This document shows, one piece after another, positions 46,372-55,600 of a stretch of 64,000 bases of DNA. Below the pieces are notes generated by a model, which saw only the letters and a list, made by a program, of their open reading frames with translations, was not told where the DNA came from and did not search any database. A program made the position numbers and the translations under genes. Numbering within the stretch: position 1 is the stretch's first letter; the number at the start of each line of letters is the position of its first letter. Source of the DNA: Chryseobacterium sp. ISL-6 (GTDB taxonomy: Bacteria > Bacteroidota > Bacteroidia > Flavobacteriales > Weeksellaceae); contig NZ_JAGGPT010000001.1 in assembly GCF_018613715.1 (NCBI RefSeq), positions 485,919 through 549,918 of the forward strand. Direction: 5' to 3'.

Positions 46372-46827
46372 TTATAGTTTATTAATAGATTCCTGAATAT
46401 TTGAAATATTTTTGTTTAATAGCGCCTTATAAATTGTAAGTTTTTCATTGTAGTCTTCATCTTTTACTTTTCTTAAGTTGTTTAAATCATTTAATAATTT
46501 TAATTCGTCTTGTAATCTTTGTACTATTTTTTCAAATCTTATCTTCATATGTTCATCATTAATAAAAAAATACCTTTTCCTCTCATCCATCTTATTAAGA
46601 TCTATAATAAGCTGTGAGTTTAGCAACAATGAAATACTGGTGGAAACGGAACTTTTACTGGCAGAGAGTACCTCTACAAATTCGTCAAAAGTAATTCCTA
46701 CTTTCTCAAAATCGAAAATGAGGTAGGAATAGATTTTTGAAGCTAATGGTGGTATATTCAAAGAGCTGCCATAAAATTTCACAGCATCTTGAAAAACTTT
46801 TTCATCAACTTCTATACTTTGATGCAT
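46372..46827 (-). CDS. GbsR/MarR family transcriptional regulator of the efflux operon
   Basis: 151 residues. Winged-helix part: LASKIYSYLIFDFEKVGITFDEFVEVLSASKSSVSTSISLLLNSQLIIDLNKMDERKRYFFIN (about 28-91), where SKSSVSTSISLLL is the recognition helix; a C-terminal helical dimerisation part follows. It is the first gene of the efflux operon and its promoter contains a perfect palindrome, so it likely represses itself and the pump until a substrate binds. Confidence 0.88.
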   Translation of the reverse strand: MHQSIEVDEKVFQDAVKFYGSSLNIPPLASKIYSYLIFDFEKVGITFDEFVEVLSASKSSVSTSISLLLNSQLIIDLNKMDERKRYFFINDEHMKIRFEKIVQRLQDELKLLNDLNNLRKVKDEDYNEKLTIYKALLNKNISNIQESINKL

Positions 46828-46841
46828 AATTTAAATTTGAA

Positions 46842-46876
46842 CAAAAGTATAAATTAGTTCAGAACTAAACGAACAA
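46842..46876 (-). promoter_or_regulatory. Promoter of the efflux operon
   Basis: Minus strand: TTG (46876-46874), 24-base spacer, TACTTTTG (46849-46842). The spacer is a little long and carries the palindrome. Confidence 0.65.
46854..46868. promoter_or_regulatory. Palindromic operator candidate for the GbsR/MarR-like regulator
   Basis: TTAGTTC-A-GAACTAA: perfect 7-bp arms around one central base, lying between the -33 and -7 boxes of the efflux operon. Confidence 0.7.
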
Positions 46877-46941
46877 ACTCAATAGAGTTTATAAATACAT
46901 AGCGTTTTAAAAATTCAATGGAAGTTGATTTAACTTTTTAC

Positions 46942-47454
46942 TCAAATTATAATCTTCTCAAATGCTTTTCTTACGCCGCCTGCTAAAACGACTTCACCAC
47001 AATAGGAGTATCCCTGTTTCTCAAGAATCTTCAGCATGGCAATATTATCGTAATTGGTATCTACTTTTACACTTTGAACCCCTTGGGATTTTGTGTAATC
47101 TTCTATGTGTTCAAAAAGTTTCTTAACTAAACCTTGTCCTGCAAATTCTTCGGAAACGGCTACTCTGTGTACAACCACAAATTCACCATTGCTTAGCCAG
47201 GCTCCTTCAATCGTGCTGTAAGCAGGTTCATCATTGAATATTAAAGCAACATATACTGCAACAGCTTCATCTACTGTAAGTACAAATCCAAAACCTTTGG
47301 CAATATCACTTTCTACAGTATCAGCATTAGGATATCCATTCTGCCATTGGGTACTCCCATCCGCCTTCCTCCTTTCTATAGCTTGCTGGATAATTTCCCA
47401 AATGATATTTCTGTCTTTAATTTCTGCCTTCCTGAATTTAACTTGCTGCGTCAT
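46942..47454 (-). CDS. GNAT family N-acetyltransferase
   Basis: 170 residues: VKFRKAEIKDRNIIWEIIQQAI at the start, acetyl-CoA loop VHRVAVSEEFAGQGLVKKLFEHIEDYTKSQGVQSVKVDTNYDNIAMLKILEKQGYSYCGEVVL (about 95-156). The VDTNYDN segment is usual in Bacteroidota GNATs of unknown substrate. Monocistronic as far as visible. Confidence 0.86.
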   Translation of the reverse strand: MTQQVKFRKAEIKDRNIIWEIIQQAIERRKADGSTQWQNGYPNADTVESDIAKGFGFVLTVDEAVAVYVALIFNDEPAYSTIEGAWLSNGEFVVVHRVAVSEEFAGQGLVKKLFEHIEDYTKSQGVQSVKVDTNYDNIAMLKILEKQGYSYCGEVVLAGGVRKAFEKIII

Positions 47455-47544
47455 ATATTTTTAATTGTTGAAAAAATTTAAAAGACAAAAAATAGGATTA
47501 TTTTAAATCATTTATATTTCCTTAGCATTAAATTTAAATAAAAA

Positions 47545-47575
47545 AACCGAAAACTAATTAAATTAATTTTCGGTT
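47545..47575 (-). terminator. Terminator after the DUF2007 gene
   Basis: AACCGAAAA (47545-47553) pairs with TTTTCGGTT (47567-47575), followed in the minus direction by Ts. Confidence 0.8.
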
Positions 47576-47608
47576 CGAAGTAGTAAAATTTAAAATTATG
47601 AAATTCTT

Positions 47609-47839
47609 TTATTGGTTTGCACTTTGTTGTATATAAGTGTCAATAATTTCGAATGCTTTTTTCTCATCCTCTAAATCCACCATAACTTTTAGTGATGTCG
47701 CTGTTGGCGTTGTCGTAAAAGTTAAATAATTATTTTCAACAGTGTTTGTGATTTGGGCGTCATCTAATTTAGATTTGATCAATTGAATTTCTGAAGGATT
47801 ATCACTTTCAAAAACTGATACTCGCGTACTTCTTTCCAT
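47609..47839 (-). CDS. DUF2007 family protein
   Basis: 76 residues, small alpha/beta domain of the putative signal-transducing DUF2007 (GlnB-like) family: RVSVFESDNPSEIQLIKSKLDDAQITNTVENNYL, then KVMVDLEDEKKAFEIIDTYI. Lies 61 bases after the lysine aminotransferase stop and may end that transcript. Confidence 0.78.
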   Translation of the reverse strand: MERSTRVSVFESDNPSEIQLIKSKLDDAQITNTVENNYLTFTTTPTATSLKVMVDLEDEKKAFEIIDTYIQQSANQ

Positions 47840-47900
47840 ATTTTATCCTTTTTGAAATCTAAATATAGTAAGATTTTTCCAAAATTACAAATCTGTGGTT

Positions 47901-49226
47901 TTAAATTTTGTTAATATTATTTTCTATTTTATCCAAAGCAAGCTGAATTTCTTCTCTGGAAACATTCAGATGTGGTCTAAAACGAATCGATTGATCTCCA
48001 CACGATAAAATAATTAAACCATCATTGAAAAGTTCATTAATTAAATGGTTTCTCTGCTCTCCCGAAGGAAGGTCTATAGCACACATTAATCCTCTTCCTC
48101 TTGCATTGGAAATTTTTTCAGGATACTTCTGAGCTAAATTCTGTAAGCCTTCTAATAAGTACTCACCTACCAGCTTAGCATTCTCCACAAGATTTTCTTT
48201 TTCAATAACTTCCATTACCAATTGGAAACGAAGCATATCGATAAAATTCCCTCCAAAAGTGGAATTAATTCTTGAACTTTCTCTGAACACATTATTAGGA
48301 ATCTGGTCAAATTTCTCTTTATTCGCTAAAACTCCACATACCTGTGCTTTTTTACCAAAAGAAATAATATCTGGTTTTGCAGTAAAATGTTGGAAAGCCC
48401 ACATTTCTCCCGTAATTCCAATACCGGTTTGTACTTCGTCAAAGATTAAAAGAATTTCATTCTGATCACACAGTTTTCTTAATTCAACAAAAAACTCATC
48501 TCTAAAATGGTTATCTCCACCTTCAGCCTGAATAGGTTCAATAATGATACAAGCTACTTTGTCAGGATTGGAAATAATAGCTTCTTCGATATGCAATAGC
48601 GCTAATCTTTCATTTTTGATCGTTTCCTCTAAATTCTCTTCAGTGATTGGAAAGCTCAATTTTGGATTAAGGATTCTTGGCCATTCAAACATTGGGAAAT
48701 ATTGATATTTCCTAGGATCAGAAGTATTTGTTAAACTTAATGTATAACCACTTCTTCCATGGAATGCCTGTCTGAAGTGAATACAAATTCCAGCTTCAGT
48801 TTGAAGTCCTTTTTCAAAATTCTTACGTGTTTTCCAGTCAAAACATGCTTTCATTGCATTTTCAACGCCTAAAGAACCACCTTCAATAAAGAAAGCTAAT
48901 TGTAATTCTTCGGGGATAACTACTCTTTCAAAAACCTCTAAAAAATGAGCATATTCCTCTGAATATACGTCTGCCAGCGTTGGTTTATTAACCGCCATTT
49001 TTCCTAGCCATTCTGATTTCCCTACAAGGTAAGGGTGATTGTATCCGATAGATGCTGAACCGAACATCGAAAACATATCTAGAAATTTTTTATCTGTAAG
49101 TCTGTCATACAGCCATGAACCATGAGATTTTTCGATATCCATTACGAAATCAAAACCGTCTGCCAGTACGTGTTTTCCTACAGTCTCTTTAACTTTATTT
49201 GCTTTTATATCAATTGTCTGTTCCAT
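47901..49226 (-). CDS. lat: L-lysine 6-transaminase
   Basis: 441-residue class III PLP aminotransferase. FDFVMDIEKSHGSWLYD and FSMFGSASIGYNHP start the family; FIEGGSLGVENAMKACFDWKTRKNFEKG and HFRQAFHGRSGYTLSLTNT are typical of lysine epsilon-aminotransferases. PLP site: LLIFDEVQTGIGITGEMWA and Lys in IISFGKKAQVCGV. Converts lysine plus 2-oxoglutarate to aminoadipate semialdehyde and glutamate. The dehydrogenase gene just upstream in the operon would oxidise the product, supporting the call. Confidence 0.88.
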   Translation of the reverse strand: MEQTIDIKANKVKETVGKHVLADGFDFVMDIEKSHGSWLYDRLTDKKFLDMFSMFGSASIGYNHPYLVGKSEWLGKMAVNKPTLADVYSEEYAHFLEVFERVVIPEELQLAFFIEGGSLGVENAMKACFDWKTRKNFEKGLQTEAGICIHFRQAFHGRSGYTLSLTNTSDPRKYQYFPMFEWPRILNPKLSFPITEENLEETIKNERLALLHIEEAIISNPDKVACIIIEPIQAEGGDNHFRDEFFVELRKLCDQNEILLIFDEVQTGIGITGEMWAFQHFTAKPDIISFGKKAQVCGVLANKEKFDQIPNNVFRESSRINSTFGGNFIDMLRFQLVMEVIEKENLVENAKLVGEYLLEGLQNLAQKYPEKISNARGRGLMCAIDLPSGEQRNHLINELFNDGLIILSCGDQSIRFRPHLNVSREEIQLALDKIENNINKI

Positions 49227-49246
49227 ATTGTTGTGATTGAAAGATT

Positions 49247-49293
49247 AAAGATTGAAAAAAATTTAATTAAAATATATACATTTTTCAATCTTT
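49247..49293. repeat. Inverted repeat between the dehydrogenase and aminotransferase genes
   Basis: AAAGATTGAAAAA (49247-49259) and TTTTTCAATCTTT (49281-49293) form a perfect 13-bp inverted repeat with a 21-base AT loop, next to a further partial copy of the AAAGATT unit. May be a dispersed repeat or a weak processing hairpin. Confidence 0.6.
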
Positions 49294-49314
49294 AAATGAT
49301 TTTAAATGTTTTAA

Positions 49315-50865
49315 TTAAATATCAAACTTAATTCCTTGTGCTAAAGGAAGACTTGTCGTATAGTTGATCGTATTCGTTTGTCTTCTCATGTAATATTTCC
49401 AAGCATCTGAACCCGATTCTCTACCGCCTCCTGTTTCTTTTTCACCACCGAAAGCACCTCCAATCTCAGCACCAGAAGTTCCTATATTTACATTCGCAAT
49501 TCCACAGTCTGAACCCGCTTGAGAAAGGAATAATTCTGCTTCTCTTAAATTTTGAGTCATAATTGCAGAAGACAATCCCTGAGGAACATCATTTTGAATA
49601 GCAATTGCTTCTTCAAGAGTTTTGTATTTTATTAAATATAAAATGGGAGCAAAAGTTTCATGTTGTACAATTTCGTAAGAGTTTTTTACTTCAGCGATAC
49701 ATGGTTTTACATAACATCCAGACTCATAGTCTTTACCGCTTAGAACACCTCCTTCAACAATGAACTTCCCACCTTCTTTTTTACATTTTTTGATTGAATC
49801 TTCATATTGAGTAACAGCACCTTTATCAATTAGTGGTCCAACATGATTAGTCTCATCTAATGGATTTCCGATTTTTAACTGTCCGTATGCTTTTACCAAT
49901 CTATTTTTTACTTCATCATAAACATCTTCATGAATAATCAGTCTTCTCGTAGATGTACATCTCTGACCCGCAGTTCCTACAGCTCCGAAAACAGCACCAA
50001 TGATCGACATATCGATATCAGCATCTTTAGAGATAATAATGGCATTATTTCCTCCCAGCTCAAGGATAGATTTACCAAATCTTTCAGCAACTTTAGAAGA
50101 AACCATTCTTCCTACTCTTGTAGAACCTGTGAAAGAGATTAATGAAACACGCTTGTCATCAACTAGTTTTTGTCCGATCTCGTGATCAGAAACCATCACA
50201 CTTGAAATTCCTTCAGAAAGGTTATTTTCTTTAAGAACTTCAGCTAAAATATTTTGACATGCAATTGCACAGAAAGGTGTTTTTTCAGAAGGCTTCCAAA
50301 TGGTTACGTTTCCACATATCCAAGATAATGCTGTATTCCAAGCCCAAACAGCTACCGGGAAGTTAAATGCTGTAATAATTCCTACAATTCCCAGTGGATG
50401 ATATTGTTCATACATTCTGTGACCTGGTCTTTCAGAATGCATGGTAAACCCGTGAAGCTGTCTTGATAAACCAACAGCAAAATCACAAATATCAATCATC
50501 TCCTGAACTTCACCAAGACCCTCCTGTAGAGATTTTCCCATTTCATAAGAAACAAGTTTCCCTAAATCATCTTTATATTCTCTTAATTTTAGACCTAACT
50601 GTCTTACAATTTCTCCCCTTTTTGGTGATGGGATCATTCTAAATTCCTGAAATGCTTTTTGAGCAGATTGAATTACCTTTTCATAATCAGCTTCATTTGA
50701 AGTTTTTACTTTAGCAATTAATTTTCCATCAACAGGAGAATAACTTTCTATTATTTTTCCTGATGCAAAGTACTTTCCACCTACGGAAGTTCCTTTGTTA
50801 TCATCTTTAATACCTAGATTTTTAAGCGATTTCTCGATACCGAAATCCTTGACTTTTTTAGACAT
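49315..50865 (-). CDS. Aldehyde dehydrogenase, aminoadipate-semialdehyde (ALDH7-like)
   Basis: 516 residues. NAD-binding Rossmann fold with WKPSEKTPFCAIAC and FTGSTRVGRMVS, general-base Glu in LELGGNNAIIIS, catalytic Cys in VGTAGQRCTSTRRLI. Length and NIGTSGAEIGGAFGGEKETGGGRESGSDAW match the antiquitin/ALDH7 group, which oxidises alpha-aminoadipate semialdehyde to aminoadipate. Together with the downstream aminotransferase it forms a lysine-degradation pair. Confidence 0.9.
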   Translation of the reverse strand: MSKKVKDFGIEKSLKNLGIKDDNKGTSVGGKYFASGKIIESYSPVDGKLIAKVKTSNEADYEKVIQSAQKAFQEFRMIPSPKRGEIVRQLGLKLREYKDDLGKLVSYEMGKSLQEGLGEVQEMIDICDFAVGLSRQLHGFTMHSERPGHRMYEQYHPLGIVGIITAFNFPVAVWAWNTALSWICGNVTIWKPSEKTPFCAIACQNILAEVLKENNLSEGISSVMVSDHEIGQKLVDDKRVSLISFTGSTRVGRMVSSKVAERFGKSILELGGNNAIIISKDADIDMSIIGAVFGAVGTAGQRCTSTRRLIIHEDVYDEVKNRLVKAYGQLKIGNPLDETNHVGPLIDKGAVTQYEDSIKKCKKEGGKFIVEGGVLSGKDYESGCYVKPCIAEVKNSYEIVQHETFAPILYLIKYKTLEEAIAIQNDVPQGLSSAIMTQNLREAELFLSQAGSDCGIANVNIGTSGAEIGGAFGGEKETGGGRESGSDAWKYYMRRQTNTINYTTSLPLAQGIKFDI

Positions 50866-50888
50866 AAAATATTCCTTTTCGTTTTCTC

Positions 50889-50917
50889 TAAAGATAAAAA
50901 TATTATGCGAAACCCAA
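50889..50917 (-). promoter_or_regulatory. Promoter of the lysine catabolic operon
   Basis: Minus strand: TTG (50917-50915), 18-base spacer, TATCTTTA (50896-50889), one mismatch to TAnnTTTG. Divergent from the promoter at 50944. Confidence 0.6.
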
Positions 50918-50943
50918 AATTTTAATTTTCGTTGCGTTTTTAT

Positions 50944-50973
50944 TTGGACTAATTATAAACATGCTTATCTTTG
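50944..50973 (+). promoter_or_regulatory. Promoter of the small membrane protein
   Basis: TTG (50944-50946), 19-base spacer, TATCTTTG (50966-50973), 25 bases before the ATG at 50999. Confidence 0.75.
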
Positions 50974-50998
50974 TAATACCAATATTTTAATTTCAGAA

Positions 50999-51193
50999 AT
51001 GGAAAATAAGAAACCAATAAACGAACCCGAAAAAGAGGATACTTCAAAATGGAAACAATGGGTTAAGCGTTTTGGGATCGGAGGGATTATATTTTTTACT
51101 GTAAAAGGGATTATAACTTCTACACTGATCTATTTCCTGGGAAAGAATTTCTGGACTATTATTAGCACGTATTTTACTACTTTATTTGATTAA
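50999..51193 (+). CDS. Small single-span membrane protein
   Basis: 64 residues from ATG at 50999, chosen because the promoter at 50944-50973 rules out longer starts. A charged cytoplasmic head (MENKKPINEPEKEDTSKWK) precedes one hydrophobic segment from about residue 27 (GGIIFFTVKGIITSTLIYFL). No family recognised. Closed by its own terminator. Confidence 0.72.
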   Translation: MENKKPINEPEKEDTSKWKQWVKRFGIGGIIFFTVKGIITSTLIYFLGKNFWTIISTYFTTLFD

Positions 51194-51211
51194 TAAGGTT
51201 ATTCATAAAAT

Positions 51212-51242
51212 AAAAAAGCAGAGAAAATTTCCCTGCTTTTTT
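51212..51242 (+). terminator. Terminator after the small membrane protein
   Basis: AAAAAAGCAG (51212-51221) pairs with CTGCTTTTTT (51233-51242). Confidence 0.85.
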
Positions 51243-51346
51243 ACTATGCTTTAGTTAAGTTTTCTTTTATTAATCACAAAGCGGATAAAAATCAATAATT
51301 TCCTATATCAATTCTGCAACTTTACGATTTGAGTTTTCACTTTTAA

Positions 51347-51541
51347 CTATTCCTTTTTCTTTCTTCCGGACTCAACAAGATTTTGATGAAGCAAATACTC
51401 AATTTGTCCATTTACACTTCTGAATTCATCATTTGCCCATTTTTCCAGAAGTTTGTAAGTAGATTCTTCGATCCTTATCACAAAGGATTTTTTGCCTTTT
51501 TGAGTGCTTTCGGAAGAATTTTGAGATTTTTGAGGTTTCAT
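51347..51541 (-). CDS. Arc-like ribbon-helix-helix protein
   Basis: 64 residues: a basic disordered tail, then KSFVIRIEESTYKLLEKWANDEFRSVNGQIEYLLHQNLVESG. This is the Arc/MetJ-type ribbon (FVIRI) and two helices, with SVNGQIEYLL as the second helix. Probably a DNA-binding dimer. It sits 73 bases after the SPFH gene on the same strand, an association seen in other bacteria, sometimes labelled antitoxin-like. Confidence 0.8.
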   Translation of the reverse strand: MKPQKSQNSSESTQKGKKSFVIRIEESTYKLLEKWANDEFRSVNGQIEYLLHQNLVESGRKKKE

Positions 51542-51614
51542 TTTTTATTTTTAAAATTTCAAACAAAGACTCTTTTAAATTTCGAGTCTTCTTGCTTTTA
51601 AGTTGGCAGGAATT

Positions 51615-52481
51615 TTAATTATATAAAGTTCCTGCATTTAAAATAGGCTGTGCCGCTTTTTCACCACAAAGAACCACCATAAGATTACTAACCATGGCAG
51701 CCTTTCTTTCATCATCTAATTCTACGATATTCTCTGCAGAAAGTTTTTTTAATGCCAGATCAACCATTCCAACGGCCCCTTCTACAATTTTTGTCCTTGC
51801 CGCAACAATAGCAGTGGCCTGCTGTCTCTGAAGCATTGCTCCCGCGATTTCTGATGCATATGCCAAATGTGATATCCTAGCTTCCTGAATCACAATTCCT
51901 GCCTTTGAGAGACGATCTGTAAGTTCCTGTTCCAGGATAGAATTGATCTTGTCACCACCCTCTCTCAAGGTAATCGGAGCATGATCATCCTCTAAATTAT
52001 CATAAGGAAAACTCATAGCCAAATGACGCACAGCAGCTTCACTTTGCATTTTTACAAAATCAGAATAACGCTCAACATCAAAAGCTGCTCTATAAGTATC
52101 GCCCACTTTCCATACAATAACGACAGCAATTTCAATTGGATTTCCCATCTTATCATTCACTTTTAAAGTCTGTCCCTGTAAATTTTCAGAACGGAGTGAT
52201 ATTTTTTGTGAGGAATACAATGGGTTAATAAAGAACAGTCCGTTATCTTTTACTGTTCCAACATATTTTCCAAAGAAGTTCAATACTCTTGAATGATTAG
52301 GCTGAATGATCATTAAGCCTTTCAAAAAGAAACAAGAAGTTAGAAAACATACCATTGCTAAAACAACATAAGTAATACTTTGATCTACTCCACTTATAAA
52401 TAAGTAAACAGCAGCTATAAATAAAACAAGGCAAATTACCAGTGTTATATAGCCGGACATAGGTTTTAGGATTTTTTCCAT
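51615..52481 (-). CDS. SPFH (band 7 / stomatin-like) membrane protein
   Basis: 288 residues. Two N-terminal membrane helices (about 10-30 and 36-55), then the SPFH domain: GLMIIQPNHSRVLNFFGKYVGTVKDNGLFFINPLY ... RSENLQGQTLKVNDKMGNPIEIAVVIVWKVGD. After it comes a helical region with Ala-rich coiled coil (ASEIAGAMLQRQQATAIVAARTKIVEGAVGM), which oligomerises. Scaffold in membrane microdomains; the client is unknown. Confidence 0.88.
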   Translation of the reverse strand: MEKILKPMSGYITLVICLVLFIAAVYLFISGVDQSITYVVLAMVCFLTSCFFLKGLMIIQPNHSRVLNFFGKYVGTVKDNGLFFINPLYSSQKISLRSENLQGQTLKVNDKMGNPIEIAVVIVWKVGDTYRAAFDVERYSDFVKMQSEAAVRHLAMSFPYDNLEDDHAPITLREGGDKINSILEQELTDRLSKAGIVIQEARISHLAYASEIAGAMLQRQQATAIVAARTKIVEGAVGMVDLALKKLSAENIVELDDERKAAMVSNLMVVLCGEKAAQPILNAGTLYN

Positions 52482-52499
52482 ATAAATATAAATTTTAAA

Positions 52500-52520
52500 A
52501 TGATATTATTTTGATATCAT
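52500..52520. promoter_or_regulatory. Inverted repeat before the SPFH gene, possible operator
   Basis: ATGATAT (52500-52506) and ATATCAT (52514-52520) flank seven bases, immediately downstream of a TATCTTTA (near-consensus -7) on the minus strand. The ribbon-helix-helix protein could bind here. Confidence 0.45.
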
Positions 52521-52605
52521 AAAGATATAAATTAGTTTTAAAATATAACAGATAAGTTTCAAGTTTTTAAACCATTAGAAAAATTCCTTTGCAGATCACA
52601 ACAAA

Positions 52606-52636
52606 AAATCCCGGAAAATATATTTCCGGGATTTTG
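52606..52636 (-). terminator. Terminator of the ResB-CcsA gene
   Basis: AAATCCCGGAAA (52606-52617) pairs with TTTCCGGGATTT (52623-52634). Confidence 0.9.
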
Positions 52637-52654
52637 TTATTTTAATTGCAAACC

Positions 52655-55600
52655 TTATTTTTTATTTAATGCTTTAAATTTAAAGTAAGAAGCAGCGGAT
52701 AATAAGAGCATAACAGATAATCCGATATATACCCAAGCCGGAACCGGAACCGGATCTCCTGCTGCGTAAGAGTGAAGACCTGTTAAATAGTAATTAACTC
52801 CAAAATAGGTCATTACCATCGAGCAGAAAGCAAACATCGTAGCTACATGGAAAGCCCATTTACTTCTCAATCCAGGAACCAATCTCATGTGCAGTACAAA
52901 AGCATACACCATGATAGAGATGAAAGCCCACGTTTCTTTTGGATCCCAGCTCCAGTATCTACCCCATGACTCATTCGCCCAGATTCCCCCTAAGAAGTTC
53001 CCTACAGTTAAAGCAAATAAACCTATAGTAAGAGACATTTCAGAAACAATTACCAATTCTTTTAAAGTGGTATCATGGTGAATTTTATAGGTCTTTTTAC
53101 TTGAAATAATATAGAATACTAATGATATCACTGCAATGATCATAGATAGGGCAAAGAACCCGTAACTTGAAGTAATGATCGCTACGTGTACAATTAGCCA
53201 ATATGACTTCAATACAGGTACCAAAGGTGTAATTTGTGGATCAAGAGCAGATCCTCCGTGTGCAAATCCCATCATAATTACTGCAACCATAAATCCTGCA
53301 GCAGGAATTAGTGCATTGGCATTTCTGTACAATAATAATCCTGCAGAAATACCGACCCACGAGATAAATATGATAGCCTCATATCCATTACTCCAAGGTG
53401 CATGACCTGAAATATACCATCTTGCCACAAGACCTAAGAAATGGAATATATATCCTATCAGACCTAAAACAATAATTGCTTTGATTACTTTACTTAATAC
53501 TTTGTTAGGCTTGAATAAATCAACAAAACCTAATAACAATAGCAATCCGCCAATTAAAGTATAGAAAATTAATAATTTAAAGTTGATATTCACTTTGTTC
53601 ATGAACACCTCAAGATCTATTTTAGATTTTGAAGGAACTACACTTTTCCCCCACTTTTGCTGGTAATCTGAAAGCTTCTTCAGTTCAGCATCAGCTTTTT
53701 TCCAGTATCCTGATTTCTGAGCAGTTAAAGCTTCTGCAAAATAAGGTCCCATTACCTCCTGAGATTCCATATCCGGTTCAAATTTTTGATCCAACCAAGA
53801 ATGCCAAGTGTGATTCGGATCATTTTTCACAGGAACAATTCTCATAAACTGCCCACTAAAAAATTCGTTGAAAATCTGAACTCTTTCATTTACAGAAATA
53901 ATCTCTTTATCATAATTAGTCTGTTCAGCAGGTTTTTTACGGAAAGCGATGTTATAATCGTGCTCCAAAATATAAGTAAGATTACCATTGGCATCCGCTG
54001 GGAAAAGATTCATTAATGAAGTATAACCTTCATCATCAGCCTTTGTTTTATTCTTTAATTCGTCTCCTCCTTTAGAACCTACTTTAATAATAGGAACCAT
54101 TGTCCAGCTTGGGGTATCAGTATTGATAGACAGAAACCATTGATTGGCTGTAAGAGACTTTCCATCTGTTCCTTTGAATTCGTCCTTTTTGTATAGTTTT
54201 CTTAAAACATCCAGCGCTTCAGTATTGATAGGAACAATTCTTCCTTCAAAATTCTGAACTAAAAGGTATCCGAATTTATCTGCGTGTTCTTTACTTATTT
54301 TATTTCTAGCAATAATTTCATCTGCAGAAATCATTCTCATTTTACCTAATGGACTAGCTAATGAATTTTGTCGCGGAGCTATTTCTTGCCGGTTCGTTTC
54401 AGGAACTTGTGCATGAGAATGCCCATCGCCTTCTACATGAATATGTTCTCTGCTTCCATCAGTGGTTCCGTGAGTTTCAATTTTTTGAGCATTTAACCCT
54501 AAACTTAGTAGCAATAATACGACTGTTGCCGCTCTTTTCTTATTAACATCTCTCAACATTTTATTTAACTTCCAGAAATGAGTTCCTTTCCAGAAGAAAA
54601 TAATAAACATTCCAAGAAATAATAAATTGTATCCCAAATAAGAAATCATAGTTCCCCAAAAATCATGATTTACAGATAATACAGTCCCCATTCTATCCGG
54701 ATCAAAACTTGCCTGGAAAAAACGATATCCGTCATGATTAAGAACGTGGTTCATATAAATTTTATAAGGTGTCTGCTTTCCGCCATCAATAATTTTCACA
54801 TGGCTTTCGTAAGCACTTGGTGAAGAACTTCCAGGATAGGTTTCCATTACGAAATCATCCAGTTTCAATGCAAAAGGAGTATTATATACTTTAGGACCAA
54901 AACCAGCCATAATATTCAACCCGTCCATGGTAATTTGCTTATAGGCATTTGGATTTCCTTTTTCTACAGACAACTCAACAAGCTGTTTTGTTTTAGGACC
55001 CTGAATTTCAATTTTCAACATATCAGGAACAGCCTGATCCTTCTTTCTATCGCCTTCAATAGCCAATAACTTCCCTTTTCTAAGTCCTTCAGGTACTACC
55101 AACTTTAAATCATTGATACTGTATAAACTTCTTAATGCTAAAGGTTGGAATTCATCTTTTTTAGTATTTCCGGTAGCCTGAGTTGCCATCGTCATATAGG
55201 TTGCATCAACCGGAGTTTTAACGAATAACTTCCCGCCTTCATTTTTAAACTCTACAGCACCTTCAATGGCTCTGTTAAAAGTAACAAGAGTTCCATTGAT
55301 GGATTTTGTCTCTCCCGGTTTGATATAAATATTTTGTCTTCCGGTCTGTCCTGTTGAAACCAAATGAAGGTATTCTGCACCATTCGGATCAGCAATCAGA
55401 CTGTCTTTTTTTCTTTGAATATATTCTTTAGCAAAGATCTTAACTTCTTTTCCATGGAAATCATAAGTTGCACTAAAGTCTTTATGTAATGGAGACATTA
55501 GATAAGGAATATCCTGATAGTTCAGAACATCTCCTTTTTCTTCGATCTGAATTTTGAAGAAATTCTTATCCGTTACAATTTCGTTTGAAGTTTCGCCTTC

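Noticed and set aside
50795-50998. N-terminal extension of the small membrane protein
   Set aside because: It runs across the promoter of the gene and into the opposite aldehyde dehydrogenase gene.
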